DNA of 64,000 nucleotides from Adlercreutzia murintestinalis (GTDB taxonomy: Bacteria; Actinomycetota; Coriobacteriia; Coriobacteriales; Eggerthellaceae): positions 24,146-88,145 of the forward strand of contig NZ_CALPCC010000010.1 of NCBI RefSeq assembly GCF_943192905.1. Direction: 5' to 3'. How positions within the stretch are numbered: position 1 is the first letter of the stretch; each line of letters begins with the position of its first letter. Position numbers and translations under genes: made by a program. Under the pieces are notes generated by a model. The model did not search any database, was not told the DNA's origin, and saw only the letters and a list, made by a program, of their open reading frames with translations. Of the stretch, positions 25,357-34,093 are shown piece by piece.

Positions 25357-26400
25357 TCAGGCCTCCTTGAAGAGCAGTATCGAGTTGGTTTTGTAAAAGG
25401 GCGTGTCCGCGTTTTCGGTAGGCACTGCTATACAGTAGAGCGTGTTGAACTTTCCGAGCAGAGACGGGCCGATGACGGCCTCCACCACGGTCACGCCCCC
25501 TTGGCTCAGCGTTGCGGTGCACGACCCTTCTCCATTCATTGCCACCGGCTGGTGGTCGAGGAAGAAGGCGATGCTGTAGTGCGCGCCGGGAGTGCCGCAC
25601 AAGGTGAAGCGCACCGGCACCGGCTCGACAACGGGGAGGTTGTCGAACACCGTGCCGCCGCCGAGCGTGAAGGTGTAGTAGACCCCGTCATCCAGCGTGT
25701 CCAAGGTCACATCCGGCCATCCCGCCTGAGCCAGGTCGTTTTCCACGTACTGAGCCGTGGCCTTCTCCTCGTGCACGTTGCAGGATGAGAAGGCATCCAC
25801 CGGACTCGGTGCTGCGGCTTTCGCGGGCGCGTCGGCGTCGAAGCGCATCTCCAAGCTGAGGGGAAGCGCATTGTGGTACCACCCGTAGCTGGACGTGCCT
25901 TCCATATCCGGCTGGAAGTCGGGGTTCGTGATGCTGACGATGGTTAGGCTCAGCGTTTCGCCTGCCTTTCCGCGCACCGGATCGAACAGGAAGGCGAGCT
26001 CTTGGTCTTCCGCCGCATCGAACGTGTGGCAGTAGGCGTAGTCGGACGACGGGTCGTCGGTGCGGTAGGGCTGGGGATTCCCATCCAGGAAGAGGAGGAA
26101 GCCCACGCTGTCCAAGTCGCCGGTGACGGAGAATCGATAGTCCAGGCGAAACTCGCCGCCATCGTAGGGGAGCGGCTCTCTTTCGCCGTCGTCGGATAGG
26201 GGCGGATTCGCGGCCTCGTGGCTGAGCATGGCCATGATGTTCGCATCCTCCTGCGCCTCCTTAAACGGATTCGCCGCATCGTTCGGCGCGGCCGCAGGGG
26301 TGTCTTCTGGAATGTCGTAGCCGGTGCAGGCGGACGCGGACAGAAGGGTTGCCCCGAGCAGCGCGGCCAGCGACGCGGCCAAGGCGGGTTTCATTCGCAT
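25357..26400 (-). CDS. Lipoprotein of unknown function
   Basis: MRMKPALAASLAALLGATLLSASAC is a lipoprotein signal peptide with cysteine at residue 25. The mature 320 residues are soluble, acidic and probably beta-rich (YRFSVTGDLDSVGFLLFLDGNPQPY, FLDHQPVAMNG). Two Ig-like halves are suggested, but I recognise no family. ATG 26400 has AAAGGAGGTCCTGT before it. It is the third gene after the response regulator and kinase. Confidence 0.72.
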   Translation of the reverse strand: MRMKPALAASLAALLGATLLSASACTGYDIPEDTPAAAPNDAANPFKEAQEDANIMAMLSHEAANPPLSDDGEREPLPYDGGEFRLDYRFSVTGDLDSVGFLLFLDGNPQPYRTDDPSSDYAYCHTFDAAEDQELAFLFDPVRGKAGETLSLTIVSITNPDFQPDMEGTSSYGWYHNALPLSLEMRFDADAPAKAAAPSPVDAFSSCNVHEEKATAQYVENDLAQAGWPDVTLDTLDDGVYYTFTLGGGTVFDNLPVVEPVPVRFTLCGTPGAHYSIAFFLDHQPVAMNGEGSCTATLSQGGVTVVEAVIGPSLLGKFNTLYCIAVPTENADTPFYKTNSILLFKEA

Positions 26401-26521
26401 ACAGGACCTCCTTTGCGCCTTTCGCCCAAGCCTAGGGCGCAAAAGTCAAAAATCGGTCAAGCTGCGAGAGCTCGGCGATGTCGGTGCGCGCTGCCGAAGG
26501 TCGGCGGCGACGGCCTCTGCT

Positions 26522-27811
26522 TCAGCCGTCCGCGCTGCCCCTCCGAAGGTCTTCGATTGCAATCAGGACCTTTGCGCGGGCGCCGCCATCGCTGTTCGAC
26601 AGTTCCAGGGATCCCCCCAGCTTTCGGCAGAACACTCTGCTCGTGGCCAATCCCAGCCCCAAGTGGCCGTCGGAGGCATCTTCGGAGAGGAGCAGGGCGT
26701 CCTTCCTCCGAAGCACCGCTTTCGGAAAACCAGGGCCGTCATCGGTCACGGTGGCCGCCAGCAGCTCCCCCTCTTGGTGGAACTCGAGCGTGATGGTGGA
26801 ACGGGCATAGCGAAGGGCGTTGCCCACGAGGTTCTCCAGAACGCGGTACAGAAGCTCGCCATCGAAGACGGCCGTGCACTCCGGCACAGAAACGCGATGG
26901 GTCAACCGCACGGAACCGTCGCGACACAGTGCGGCCAGGGAATCGCCGAGGTCCTCCAGAAACTCACGGAGGCGTTCCTCTTTGGGGCGAACCTCCAGAT
27001 CTTCGATGGCTCCCACCTCGCGCACGACCTCGGTGTAGCGCCCCATGCGCTCGGCAGCGGCCCTCAGGTTGCCAAGCGCCCGGTCGAGCTCTTCGTCGGT
27101 CAGAAGGCCAGCCTTGCGACCTTCTTGCAGGTACTCCACGTAGCCTCCGACGATGGCAATCGGGTTGCGCAGATCGTGAGCCACCGACGCCTGAAGGGCC
27201 CGGCGCTGCTCCAGCATGTCCCACAGGAGGCGGTTGTTGTCGACGAGGGCCTGGCGCATGTCCTCGAAGGCGGTGCAGAGTTGGCCAAGCTCGTCAGTGG
27301 ATTCGCAGTGCACCTGAAAGTCGAGGTCCTGGCGTTTGACGTGGGCGGTCGCGTCGGCGAGCGCGCGGATGGGCGGTTCCAGCTTCTTCCGATAGAACCA
27401 CTGGCCCGCCAGGGCGATGCCGAGGAGGGCGAACAGGAGAGGCAGCCCGACCATGGCCGCCTGCGAGGCACGATAGGCGGCCTTCTCCCTGGCCGTGAGC
27501 ATCGAGAAGCTCGACTCTATGCGGTCGACGGCATAGCTCGCTGTTTGGCCGGGGGCGTCTTCCGAGCCTTCCGGGACAAGATGGCCGAGCGGTTCCGGCT
27601 GGCCGCCGAGCTCAATGCGCTGGGTCGATTCCGAGACGCTGCCGTCGGGTGCAGTGGTTTTCTGGGTGAGCCATACCTCGTCGGAATCCGGCAGGATGGA
27701 TTTCTGCAGCTGGTAACAGCCGAAGATCGCAAGGCCGCTGGCGAGGGACACGGCGAGCATGGTCACCGCCACGGCGCGGGCGAACTCCTTCTTAAGCGAC
27801 CCCTTCTTCAT
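26522..27811 (-). CDS. Sensor histidine kinase
   Basis: The 429-residue membrane kinase has an N-terminal helix (about 10-32), an extracytoplasmic loop, a second helix (about 133-155), a HAMP region (LEPPIRALADATAHVKRQDLDF), the H box VAHDLRNPIAIVGGY, N box ENLVGNALRYA, G1 DDGPGFP and G2 GLGLATS. The N-terminal D/T-P position is replaced by N-P, as in some kinases. ATG 27811 overlaps the response-regulator stop by 4 bp. It probably senses a ligand presented by the two lipoproteins, which is inference. Confidence 0.9.
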   Translation of the reverse strand: MKKGSLKKEFARAVAVTMLAVSLASGLAIFGCYQLQKSILPDSDEVWLTQKTTAPDGSVSESTQRIELGGQPEPLGHLVPEGSEDAPGQTASYAVDRIESSFSMLTAREKAAYRASQAAMVGLPLLFALLGIALAGQWFYRKKLEPPIRALADATAHVKRQDLDFQVHCESTDELGQLCTAFEDMRQALVDNNRLLWDMLEQRRALQASVAHDLRNPIAIVGGYVEYLQEGRKAGLLTDEELDRALGNLRAAAERMGRYTEVVREVGAIEDLEVRPKEERLREFLEDLGDSLAALCRDGSVRLTHRVSVPECTAVFDGELLYRVLENLVGNALRYARSTITLEFHQEGELLAATVTDDGPGFPKAVLRRKDALLLSEDASDGHLGLGLATSRVFCRKLGGSLELSNSDGGARAKVLIAIEDLRRGSADG

Positions 27812-28482
27812 GCCTTCCACCGGTATCCCATTCCCCAGACCGTTTCGATGGGTTCGTTGCCGCAGGCCTCCGAGAGCTTCTGGCGGATTTTGCGCACGTG
27901 TTCTTTGACGACGCTGGCGTCTCCTTGGCCGTCGATGCCCCATACTGCCGCGTAGATGCGCTCGCGGTCGAAGACCTGGTTGGGGTGCGACATCAGGAAA
28001 TCAAGGATATCGAACTCGCGCTTCGAGAAGGTTATTTCCCGACCGTTTGCGAATGCCTTCCGATTGGACCGGTTGATGAGAATGCCCTGCGCTGCCACCA
28101 CCTCCGATGCCGGGCGCTCGCGGGCCTCCCGGCGAAGGTGTGCTTCGATGCGCGCTGTCAGCTCTCGCAAGCTGAAGGGCTTCGTAATGTAGTCGTCCCC
28201 GCCGGCGGTCAAGCCGTCGACCTTGTCTTGTTCGGCGATGCGCGCCGTGAGAAACAAGATGGGGCACCCTACGTGGTCCCTGATGGCTCGGCACAGCTGC
28301 AGCCCGTCCGTTCCCGGCATGCCGATATCCAGCAAGACAAGATCGGGCTTCATGCCCAGTTTCGCCAGAGCCTCATCCGCATCGTTCGCCTTGTAAACCA
28401 AGTACCCATGCTGGGTCAGGTGCGCGTCCAACAGGTCGGTGAGCATAGGTTCGTCGTCGACCACGAGAATCTTGTGGGTCAT
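27808..28482 (-). CDS. OmpR/PhoB-family response regulator
   Basis: The receiver domain has acidic D9/D10, phosphorylation site D52 (LVLLDIGMPG), the late T and K of FLTAR and TKPFS; the DNA-binding winged helix is at about 125-224 (FSKREFDILDFLMSHPNQVFDRERIYAAVWG, VRKIRQKL, VWGMGYRW). ATG 28482 follows GGAGGCAACAGC. It heads a unit of seven genes with overlaps or very short gaps in most junctions: regulator, kinase, two lipoproteins, ATPase, two permeases. Confidence 0.93.
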   Translation of the reverse strand: MTHKILVVDDEPMLTDLLDAHLTQHGYLVYKANDADEALAKLGMKPDLVLLDIGMPGTDGLQLCRAIRDHVGCPILFLTARIAEQDKVDGLTAGGDDYITKPFSLRELTARIEAHLRREARERPASEVVAAQGILINRSNRKAFANGREITFSKREFDILDFLMSHPNQVFDRERIYAAVWGIDGQGDASVVKEHVRKIRQKLSEACGNEPIETVWGMGYRWKA

Positions 28483-28577
28483 GCTGTTGCCTCCAATCCT
28501 ATGAACCATAAGACGGGAAAGTCAAGAATCCGTCAAGTTCGCTGACTCCACCTGAAAGGTGATGCGACGATGATCTG

Positions 28578-28634
28578 CATCATTTGCATTTGGGGCAAAT
28601 GATGATGTTATCCCTGTCCTGCGTTCTGTGTCAT
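28578..28634. repeat. Hairpin joined to a repeat family 2 copy
   Basis: CATCATTTGC (28578-28587) and GCAAATGATG (28595-28604) are perfect 10-bp arms. They run directly into GATGTTATCCCTGTCCTGCG, the reverse complement form of the repeat family 2 core. It lies in the divergent region upstream of both the two-component operon and the lone permease. Confidence 0.55.
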
Positions 28635-28740
28635 ATTAGGCGGGAAACCTTGCAAAAACGTTAGGCGCGCGTAAGGCGAATCGATGGCAGGAGGGCAGCT
28701 CGTTCCTTAAGTTGGTTCCAGTCCCAGATTGGAGCCGCCA

Positions 28741-30105
28741 ATGATATTGAAGCTAGCCGTGCGTAATGTGCTACGCTCGGCGCATGACTACTCGGTATAC
28801 TTCGCCACGCTGGCCTTCGCGGCCTGCCTGCTGTACTCCTTCACGGCTTCGGGCGACTACCTCCTGTCACTCGACCTGACCGCCGACCAGCGTGGCATAT
28901 ACGAGTCTGCCTCGATGATCACCCAGGCGTTCTCGGTGTTCTCGGCGCTCGTCTTCGCGTTCCTGGTGACCTACGCCAACCGCTTCATTCTGCGTCGCCG
29001 CTCCAGGGAGTTCGCCACCTATGGGATCATGGGGATGGAGCCGGCGACCATGGCGCGCATCCTGGTTTACGAGGGATGCGTCGCCGCCGTGGTCGCGCTT
29101 GCGGTTGGAATGCTCGTCGGGGTGCTCGCCTCTCCTCTCTTCGGGGCGGTCGCTGCCTTCGTCTTCGACGCCCCCTGGCAGCTCCTGTTCGTGTTCTCGG
29201 CCGATGCCGCCCTCTGGACCGCAGAATGCTTCGCCGGCCTCATGGTGCTCGCCCTTGCTCTGGAGGTCCGAAGCTTGCGCAAGCACTCGCTGCTCGAGTT
29301 GTTAGATGCTGACAGTACGCCCGAGCAGCCGAAGGGGACCGCTCGGCTTTCTGTGGGCTTCCAGACGCTGCTGGCAGTGGTCCTGCTCGCCGTTGTTTGG
29401 GGTTCGTGCCTGTTCCAGCCAGTGCAGTTCATCGTGTGGATCCTGCCCATGGGCGTCGCTGCTGTGCTGGCTACCGGAATGCTCTTCCGGGTCTGGGCCA
29501 TCAGGCGCCCGGAACGGGCGCGCCGCCGCCCCGATCGGCTTTTAGTGGGCTTGCGCCTTTTTGATCTGCGCCAGTTGCAGGCTCGCATGTCCCTCAGTGC
29601 GAACGCGATGGCATGCACCTGCGTCCTCATTGCCGTGGCGGTCTGCATGATGGTCGCGGGCCTTGCGTTCAGCGTCGGCATGCGAGATGGATTCGGGCAG
29701 CTGAGCAGCCATACGCTGGCCCCCATCGGCTACGTCGGCATCTTCTATGGGATCACGTTTCTGGTTGCGGCCGCCGCTGTGCTGGCTTTGCAGCAGCTTG
29801 CGGGTGCGGCTGACGACCGGCAGGCCTACCGCATGCTCGGAAACCTGGGCTGCGACGCGGCCATGATGCGGAGAAGCATTCGATCCCAAGTTGGCACCTG
29901 CTTTGCGCTGCCGATGGCCTTCGCGCTCGTCCACGACGTCTTCGGCCTGGCCCTGGTGGCGTTTTTGGCCTATACGCTGGGCAGCGCTCAGTTTCCTGTC
30001 ATCGTGGCGGGGGTCGTGGGGGTCACGGTCGCGCTGCTGGGCGTGTACTATCTCATCACCTGCCGGGAGTGCGGCCGCATGCTCCTGCCGCAAGAGAGCG
30101 AGTGA
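28741..30105 (+). CDS. Lone FtsX/BceB-like permease, short form
   Basis: MILKLAVRNVLRSAHDYSVYFATL is the standard start of BceB-type peptide-antibiotic permeases, and the first four helices follow in family order (ANRFILRRRSREFATYGIMGME is the coupling region). At 454 residues it is about 200 shorter than BceB (about 650) and lacks the large extracellular domain between helices 7 and 8. No partner ATPase is adjacent. ATG 28741 has GGAG at good spacing. The 3' end overlaps a duplicated repeat. Confidence 0.82.
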   Translation: MILKLAVRNVLRSAHDYSVYFATLAFAACLLYSFTASGDYLLSLDLTADQRGIYESASMITQAFSVFSALVFAFLVTYANRFILRRRSREFATYGIMGMEPATMARILVYEGCVAAVVALAVGMLVGVLASPLFGAVAAFVFDAPWQLLFVFSADAALWTAECFAGLMVLALALEVRSLRKHSLLELLDADSTPEQPKGTARLSVGFQTLLAVVLLAVVWGSCLFQPVQFIVWILPMGVAAVLATGMLFRVWAIRRPERARRRPDRLLVGLRLFDLRQLQARMSLSANAMACTCVLIAVAVCMMVAGLAFSVGMRDGFGQLSSHTLAPIGYVGIFYGITFLVAAAAVLALQQLAGAADDRQAYRMLGNLGCDAAMMRRSIRSQVGTCFALPMAFALVHDVFGLALVAFLAYTLGSAQFPVIVAGVVGVTVALLGVYYLITCRECGRMLLPQESE

Positions 30106-30194
30106 GCCGCGTGAGTCAAGGGAACTGTCCCTTTGACTCCCAAGAGAGCGAGTGAGCTGCGTGAGTCAAGGGAACTGTCCCCCTGACTCACGCG
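30091..30194. repeat. 41-bp duplication and palindrome (repeat family 3)
   Basis: The segments 30091-30131 and 30141-30181 match at 40 of 41 positions, with a 50-bp period. The second includes a hairpin, GCGTGAGTCA (30159-30168) with TGACTCACGC (30184-30193). The first copy contains the stop codon of the permease gene. Confidence 0.8.
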
Positions 30195-30231
30195 TTCCCA
30201 AACAGCAGGACGCTCGTTTACGCACCATCAG

Positions 30232-30849
30232 CTAGCGCAGCGCGTTGACGATGAGCGTGAGGACGAATGCGATGATCAACCCGATTCCTGCACCGCAGAT
30301 GAGCTTCGTAAGGTTGGACATCCATGGATTGCGTCGCGAAAGGGCTTCGCTGTCCTCGGGTATATCCTCCCCGTCCATGAACGCGCTGATTTCGCGGTAT
30401 GTCACGAGGTCATGGCTCTTCTTTATCCGCTCGATTCTCACCGAGAGCACGAGCGAGGGAATCCAGAAGGCAACCATGGCGGCTATTCCCGCAAGAGAGC
30501 CCGTCGACATATATGGTATAGGCGCGGGATCCTTCCAGACAGCGTTAAGCCCGACCATGCAGGCAATGCCCATGAGTATGAGCATGACCGATCCAACGGC
30601 CATCCTCTCCATCACCACCGCATCCTTGCTGACCATCTCTTTCATCGAAACCACGTCTCCTTTCACGAGTTCGTCTATGGAGACGCCGAAGAGCCGGCTG
30701 AGCAGCATGAGGCTTTGCACGTCGGGGTAGGTCTTGCCGTTTTCCCAGCTGGACATGGTTTGCCGCGACACGAAGATCGCGTGCGCGACATCTTCCTGGG
30801 ATAAACCCAGCCGCTTCCGATTCGCCTTCAAGTGTTCGGGCAGTTCCAT
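30232..30849 (-). CDS. XRE regulator with membrane domain
   Basis: The N-terminal 65 residues are an HTH_3 domain (LGLSQEDVAHAIFVSRQTMSSWENGKTYPDVQSL). The rest has three hydrophobic segments at about 85-107, 117-140 and 182-204, so it is a membrane-tethered DNA-binding protein of 205 residues. Such proteins are common in Gram-positive bacteria and may sense envelope state. ATG 30849 follows a G-rich site, GGGGGCGTCG. It has no obvious operon partner. Confidence 0.85.
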   Translation of the reverse strand: MELPEHLKANRKRLGLSQEDVAHAIFVSRQTMSSWENGKTYPDVQSLMLLSRLFGVSIDELVKGDVVSMKEMVSKDAVVMERMAVGSVMLILMGIACMVGLNAVWKDPAPIPYMSTGSLAGIAAMVAFWIPSLVLSVRIERIKKSHDLVTYREISAFMDGEDIPEDSEALSRRNPWMSNLTKLICGAGIGLIIAFVLTLIVNALR

Positions 30850-30903
30850 CGACGCCCCCTTTCCGAGACGAGGTTCCCATTCGACATGCGACGATACCAC
30901 CAA

Positions 30904-31085
30904 GATGGCTTTACATCGCTGATTTGAAGGTCACCAGAGATGTCAAAAGGTCCTTACATAAGTCCCTGAACTGGGCACATGGAAATAATATTCGCTCCCT
31001 TTCGCCCTTCTTAGGATTCCTAGCCACGCAAGATGCAGAATGCCTAGACGCAGGAAAGCCAGATATTTCAATTATCATTGAGAGC
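30904..31085. other. Short intergenic region, nothing firm
   Basis: About 180 bp of lower GC with no recognisable gene or strong palindrome. Confidence 0.4.
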
Positions 31086-31460
31086 CTAAGACGATGCCTG
31101 GATTACCTGTTGTAGCCAGAAAGCAATTATTCCCATCCAGACGAGAACCATGAAGATAGCAGTTCCGCAGAGAAACGGGCGTGTCGCCTTACGGCTAATG
31201 CCATGAACAAAGCCAAGGTCGTATAGCTTGTTGCTGAATACATAGCTAAGTGCAAGCAATACGTTGCAGCCACTCATTATGAGCGAGATGGGAAACATTT
31301 CCCATGGTGTGCCATAGCGGTCGATTTCACCGTGCGCATTCCAGTGCATGGGGATTTCGACATTCGGCTGAAATTGCGCAATGGCGATGAGGGAAGCGCC
31401 CACGGGCATCGCTACGACGACAATCCAGAAAAGGATTATGAGAAGCTTTTTTAGGGACAT
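31086..31460 (-). CDS. DUF1648-type membrane protein
   Basis: The 124-residue protein has a first helix (LLIILFWIVVVAMPVGASLI), then VEIPMHWNAHGEIDRYGTPW, the DUF1648 motif seen in SdpI-like immunity proteins and other small membrane proteins, and two further helices. ATG 31460 begins at the family's usual position. SdpI relatives provide immunity or signal transduction, but this short form lacks a demonstrated role. Confidence 0.8.
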   Translation of the reverse strand: MSLKKLLIILFWIVVVAMPVGASLIAIAQFQPNVEIPMHWNAHGEIDRYGTPWEMFPISLIMSGCNVLLALSYVFSNKLYDLGFVHGISRKATRPFLCGTAIFMVLVWMGIIAFWLQQVIQASS

Positions 31461-31628
31461 CGTGTGCGGCCTTCGCTTGAGGATGCCGCCATTATAGTAC
31501 AGGTGGAAACGAGGACAGAAGCGGCAAAAGGTTGAGATCGTCATCGGTATCGTGGCTTCAAGAACGAGCACGCTTCCGAAGCAAAACCATGCTGAAATTG
31601 CTGTGCGCTGAAATTCATATCGGATAAT

Positions 31629-32081
31629 TCAGTCCACATCAGAAAGGCTCATATATAAAAGCGGATAAGGATTCCCCTGTTCGTCAAGGTCTGTCCGTTT
31701 GTAAACGTGAAAGCCCATGTGTTCATAAAATCCCCTTGCCAGCGGGTTCTGTTCATTAACTGCCAGCCGCTCTACGGCATAATTTTCAATCCCATATTGG
31801 ATTAGGCGTTTCCCCAATCCCTTTCCTCTTTCCTCTGGTGAAATAAACAGCATTTCCAGTGTGCCGTCCTCAATTCCCATAAAGGCAACGGGGCAATCCG
31901 TGTCATCTTCCGCAATCATCAAATGGGCAATTCCGTTCAACGCCTGCGGGACATATTCTTTGATACTCTTGATTTCATCGTCTGACAAAAACAGGTGGGT
32001 GGCTCGCACAGAGCCTTCCCATACTTCCAGCAACCGATTGATTAAATCCGGCGTCCTGTCCGTTACTTCAAGTATTTTCAT
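31629..32081 (-). CDS. GNAT acetyltransferase, AT-rich
   Basis: A 150-residue GNAT of the form WEGSVRATHLFLSDDEI..., LEMLFISPEERGKGLGKRLI, NEQNPLARGFYEHMGF, PYPLLYMSL, the same subfamily as the decayed copy at 76-681. The gene is far lower in GC and uses many A/T-ending codons, unlike both neighbours, which suggests recent acquisition from a low-GC Firmicute. ATG 32081 follows GGAGAAGAAAGAG. Its substrate is unknown. Confidence 0.87.
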   Translation of the reverse strand: MKILEVTDRTPDLINRLLEVWEGSVRATHLFLSDDEIKSIKEYVPQALNGIAHLMIAEDDTDCPVAFMGIEDGTLEMLFISPEERGKGLGKRLIQYGIENYAVERLAVNEQNPLARGFYEHMGFHVYKRTDLDEQGNPYPLLYMSLSDVD

Positions 32082-32189
32082 TTTCTCTTTCTTCTCCGTG
32101 ATATGTGTGATTTCATAAAATCTGATTTGGAGCCTATCCGTATCAAACACTGTTTTTCTTCTTCCGCCAAGCGGTGATAAGGGATGGAA

Positions 32190-32258
32190 TGACGCGGGAC
32201 GGGGATAATGTCATCATGTGCCGCTTCGGCTAGATGACGTCATCCCCATCCCGTGTCA
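32190..32258. repeat. Repeat family 2 palindrome, best copy
   Basis: The arms at 32190-32215 and 32233-32258 are about 26 bp and complementary with around five mismatches. The left arm contains GGGACGGGGATAATGTCATC, the loop contains TGCCGCTTCGGCT. Loop and right arm recur at 35571-35614. Confidence 0.8.
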
Positions 32259-32263
32259 CTCTC

Positions 32264-32845
32264 TCAGTAGCGCTCGCCGTAGGCGCGACGTGCCTCAGCG
32301 GTGTATTTTTTCACGAAGGCGGCCTTCTCTTCAGTGTAGGCATCGCGGTCATGCTCGTATTGCTTCCAAAGAGTTAGCTTCAACTCCTGATATTCCTGCG
32401 CGATATCGGGACGATCGTTCAGGTAGTCCCTAAAATAGAGTTCATCATCGTCGCCGCGGTAGCGAAGATGTACGTGGTACACCTTCTCCGCGAAACCTTG
32501 CGGGGTATAGCCGTAATTGAGCGAGATGCGCCCCGGCTCGGACTTCATGCATATGAATCCCTGACGCTCAAGCTCTTCGGAGACGGCTTCAAGGTCTTCG
32601 TCTGCATCGACTTCAATGAGGATATCCACGATATCCTTCGACCAGATCCCCTCGATGGCAGTGCTCCCGATGTGACTTATGCGCAGACCTTCGATGTCAT
32701 GCAAGATACGCAGTAGACGCTCTTCCATTTCGTCGTATTGCCGCATCCAGCCCTCACGCGGCGCAACCAAAGATATCGAGAACAGCACCCAAAGTTCCTC
32801 CAGGCTCATGGAGGTGAGCGGATTATTTTCCGCCACTGCGCTCAT
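32264..32845 (-). CDS. GrpB/UPF0157-family protein
   Basis: The 193-residue protein contains the GrpB domain hallmarks: I-S-H-I-G-S-T-A-I-E-G-I-W-S-K-D-I-V-D-I-L-I-E-V (nucleotidyltransferase-like fold) and YHVHLRYRGDDDELYFRDYL. The biochemical function is not established. Its ATG overlaps the HxlR regulator stop as ATGA (32842-32845), so the two are translated together. The region before the GrpB domain (residues 1-30) is a short extension. Confidence 0.87.
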   Translation of the reverse strand: MSAVAENNPLTSMSLEELWVLFSISLVAPREGWMRQYDEMEERLLRILHDIEGLRISHIGSTAIEGIWSKDIVDILIEVDADEDLEAVSEELERQGFICMKSEPGRISLNYGYTPQGFAEKVYHVHLRYRGDDDELYFRDYLNDRPDIAQEYQELKLTLWKQYEHDRDAYTEEKAAFVKKYTAEARRAYGERY

Positions 32846-33174
32846 AGCCCCAACTCCTCCTCGCCCCACTGCTTCATGGCGAGCAGGATGGGAACGAAGC
32901 TCTCGCCCTGTGCGGTCAGCGTGTACTCAACTCGTGGCGGCACCTCACCATAGTCGATACGTTCAAGGAAGCCGTCGTCGACCAATTCTTTGAGTTGCTT
33001 CGAGAGCGTCGATTCGGAGATGTTGCCGATACAGCGCCGAAGCTGCCCGAAATGGCGAATGTCCTTGAGCGCCACGTAGAACAGGATTTCTATCTTCCAT
33101 TTGCCGCCGATCATGCGCTGGATGGTGGAGACAGACTTGCATCTCTCCACTTCCGCACCTTGCCTTCGCGCCAC
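32842..33174 (-). CDS. HxlR-family regulator
   Basis: The 110-residue winged-helix protein has the family motif C-K-S-V-S-T-I-Q-R-M-I-G-G-K-W-K-I-E-I-L-F-Y, then FGQLRRCIGNISESTLSKQLKELVDDGF and YTLTAQGESFVPIL. The leading cysteine at about residue 9 is the redox or electrophile-sensing position in several HxlR proteins. GTG 33174 is chosen over longer options because GGGAGGGAAAAA precedes it. It is co-translated with grpB. Confidence 0.87.
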   Translation of the reverse strand: MARRQGAEVERCKSVSTIQRMIGGKWKIEILFYVALKDIRHFGQLRRCIGNISESTLSKQLKELVDDGFLERIDYGEVPPRVEYTLTAQGESFVPILLAMKQWGEEELGL

Positions 33175-33415
33175 TTTTTCCCTCCCGATGTGCTGTATAA
33201 AAGGATAGTACTCCAAAGATAGCAGCAATATGTGGATGATCGGATGACATTGGATGTGTTCTAGTGTCATCCTAGTATCGGCGAGTGTGCGGAATAGGGA
33301 CCGAGATCACCGGATTCATCTATGAATACGCTTAAGTCGGACATGTTGATCCCTAAAGACAAGAGCAAAAGAGCAGATATTGAACGAGGGATAACATCAT
33401 CGTTTGTTCCATGGA

Positions 33416-34030
33416 TCAGCGCGTTTTGGCGCATTGCTCTACGAAGTTGCGTACGATGCGCTTGGTTTCTTGCCGGCGAGCGTGTGACGGGTCAGTGAGC
33501 AGCGCAAGCGCAAGTCCGTCGAGCAGGCCGTGGAGGTGCATGGCTTCGAGTCTGATATCGCGGTCTTCCTTGGGGGATTCGGGGCCGTTCAGTTCTCGTA
33601 TGCATCTTAGGCAGAATCGCTCAAGGGCGCTGTTCATCTGTCGGCTATAGCTGCCGAGACCTTCGTCCGTGAGCGCAGCTGTCGAAAAGGCGGCCCAAAT
33701 GCGCGCCTCTTTCTCTCGCTCGGCGTCCAAAGGCAGCGTCTCCATCAGAAGCCCTGCAATGGCAGCTGTTTTGTCGCCAGCGCGAACAGGCAATCCTTCG
33801 GCATCGTTGAGGCGCGTGGTCACGCGTTGTACGACAAGCTCCATGGCGAAGCGCTTGAGTTCCTCTTGCGTGCGGAATGAGTGCTGTATCGAGCCAACCG
33901 AGAGGCCGCATTCGGCAGCGACCGCGCGTATCGTGGCGCGTTCGAGCCCCTGGTCGGCAGCGATGTTCCATACCGCCTCCGCGATGCGCTCGCGGCGCTT
34001 TTCCTCATTGACCAGCTTCGGCATTTCCAT
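33416..34030 (-). CDS. TetR-family regulator
   Basis: The 204-residue protein has a TetR HTH (RERIAEAVWNIAADQGLERATIRAVAAECGLSVGSIQHSFRTQEEL) and a BetI-like C-terminal domain (HLHGLLDGLALALL). It is divergent from a small membrane protein gene across a 63-bp region with TAATACA/TGTATTA arms. ATG 34030 follows GGGGG closely; ATG 34024 is an alternative. Confidence 0.87.
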   Translation of the reverse strand: MEMPKLVNEEKRRERIAEAVWNIAADQGLERATIRAVAAECGLSVGSIQHSFRTQEELKRFAMELVVQRVTTRLNDAEGLPVRAGDKTAAIAGLLMETLPLDAEREKEARIWAAFSTAALTDEGLGSYSRQMNSALERFCLRCIRELNGPESPKEDRDIRLEAMHLHGLLDGLALALLTDPSHARRQETKRIVRNFVEQCAKTR

Positions 34031-34049
34031 TCGCCCCCTTTTCTGGTTA

Positions 34050-34081
34050 TAATACATCTGTAATAAAATACAAGTGTATTA
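34050..34081. promoter_or_regulatory. Divergent promoter with candidate TetR operator
   Basis: TAATACA (34050-34056) and TGTATTA (34075-34081) are perfect 7-bp arms separated by 18 bp of AT-rich sequence, between the divergent tetR and membrane-protein starts. Confidence 0.5.
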
Positions 34082-34093
34082 AAAAGGAGACCG

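Noticed and set aside
26324..27955. 543-codon plus-strand frame opposite the histidine kinase
   Set aside because: It mirrors the kinase gene; high-GC third-position bias creates such frames. No motif is visible.
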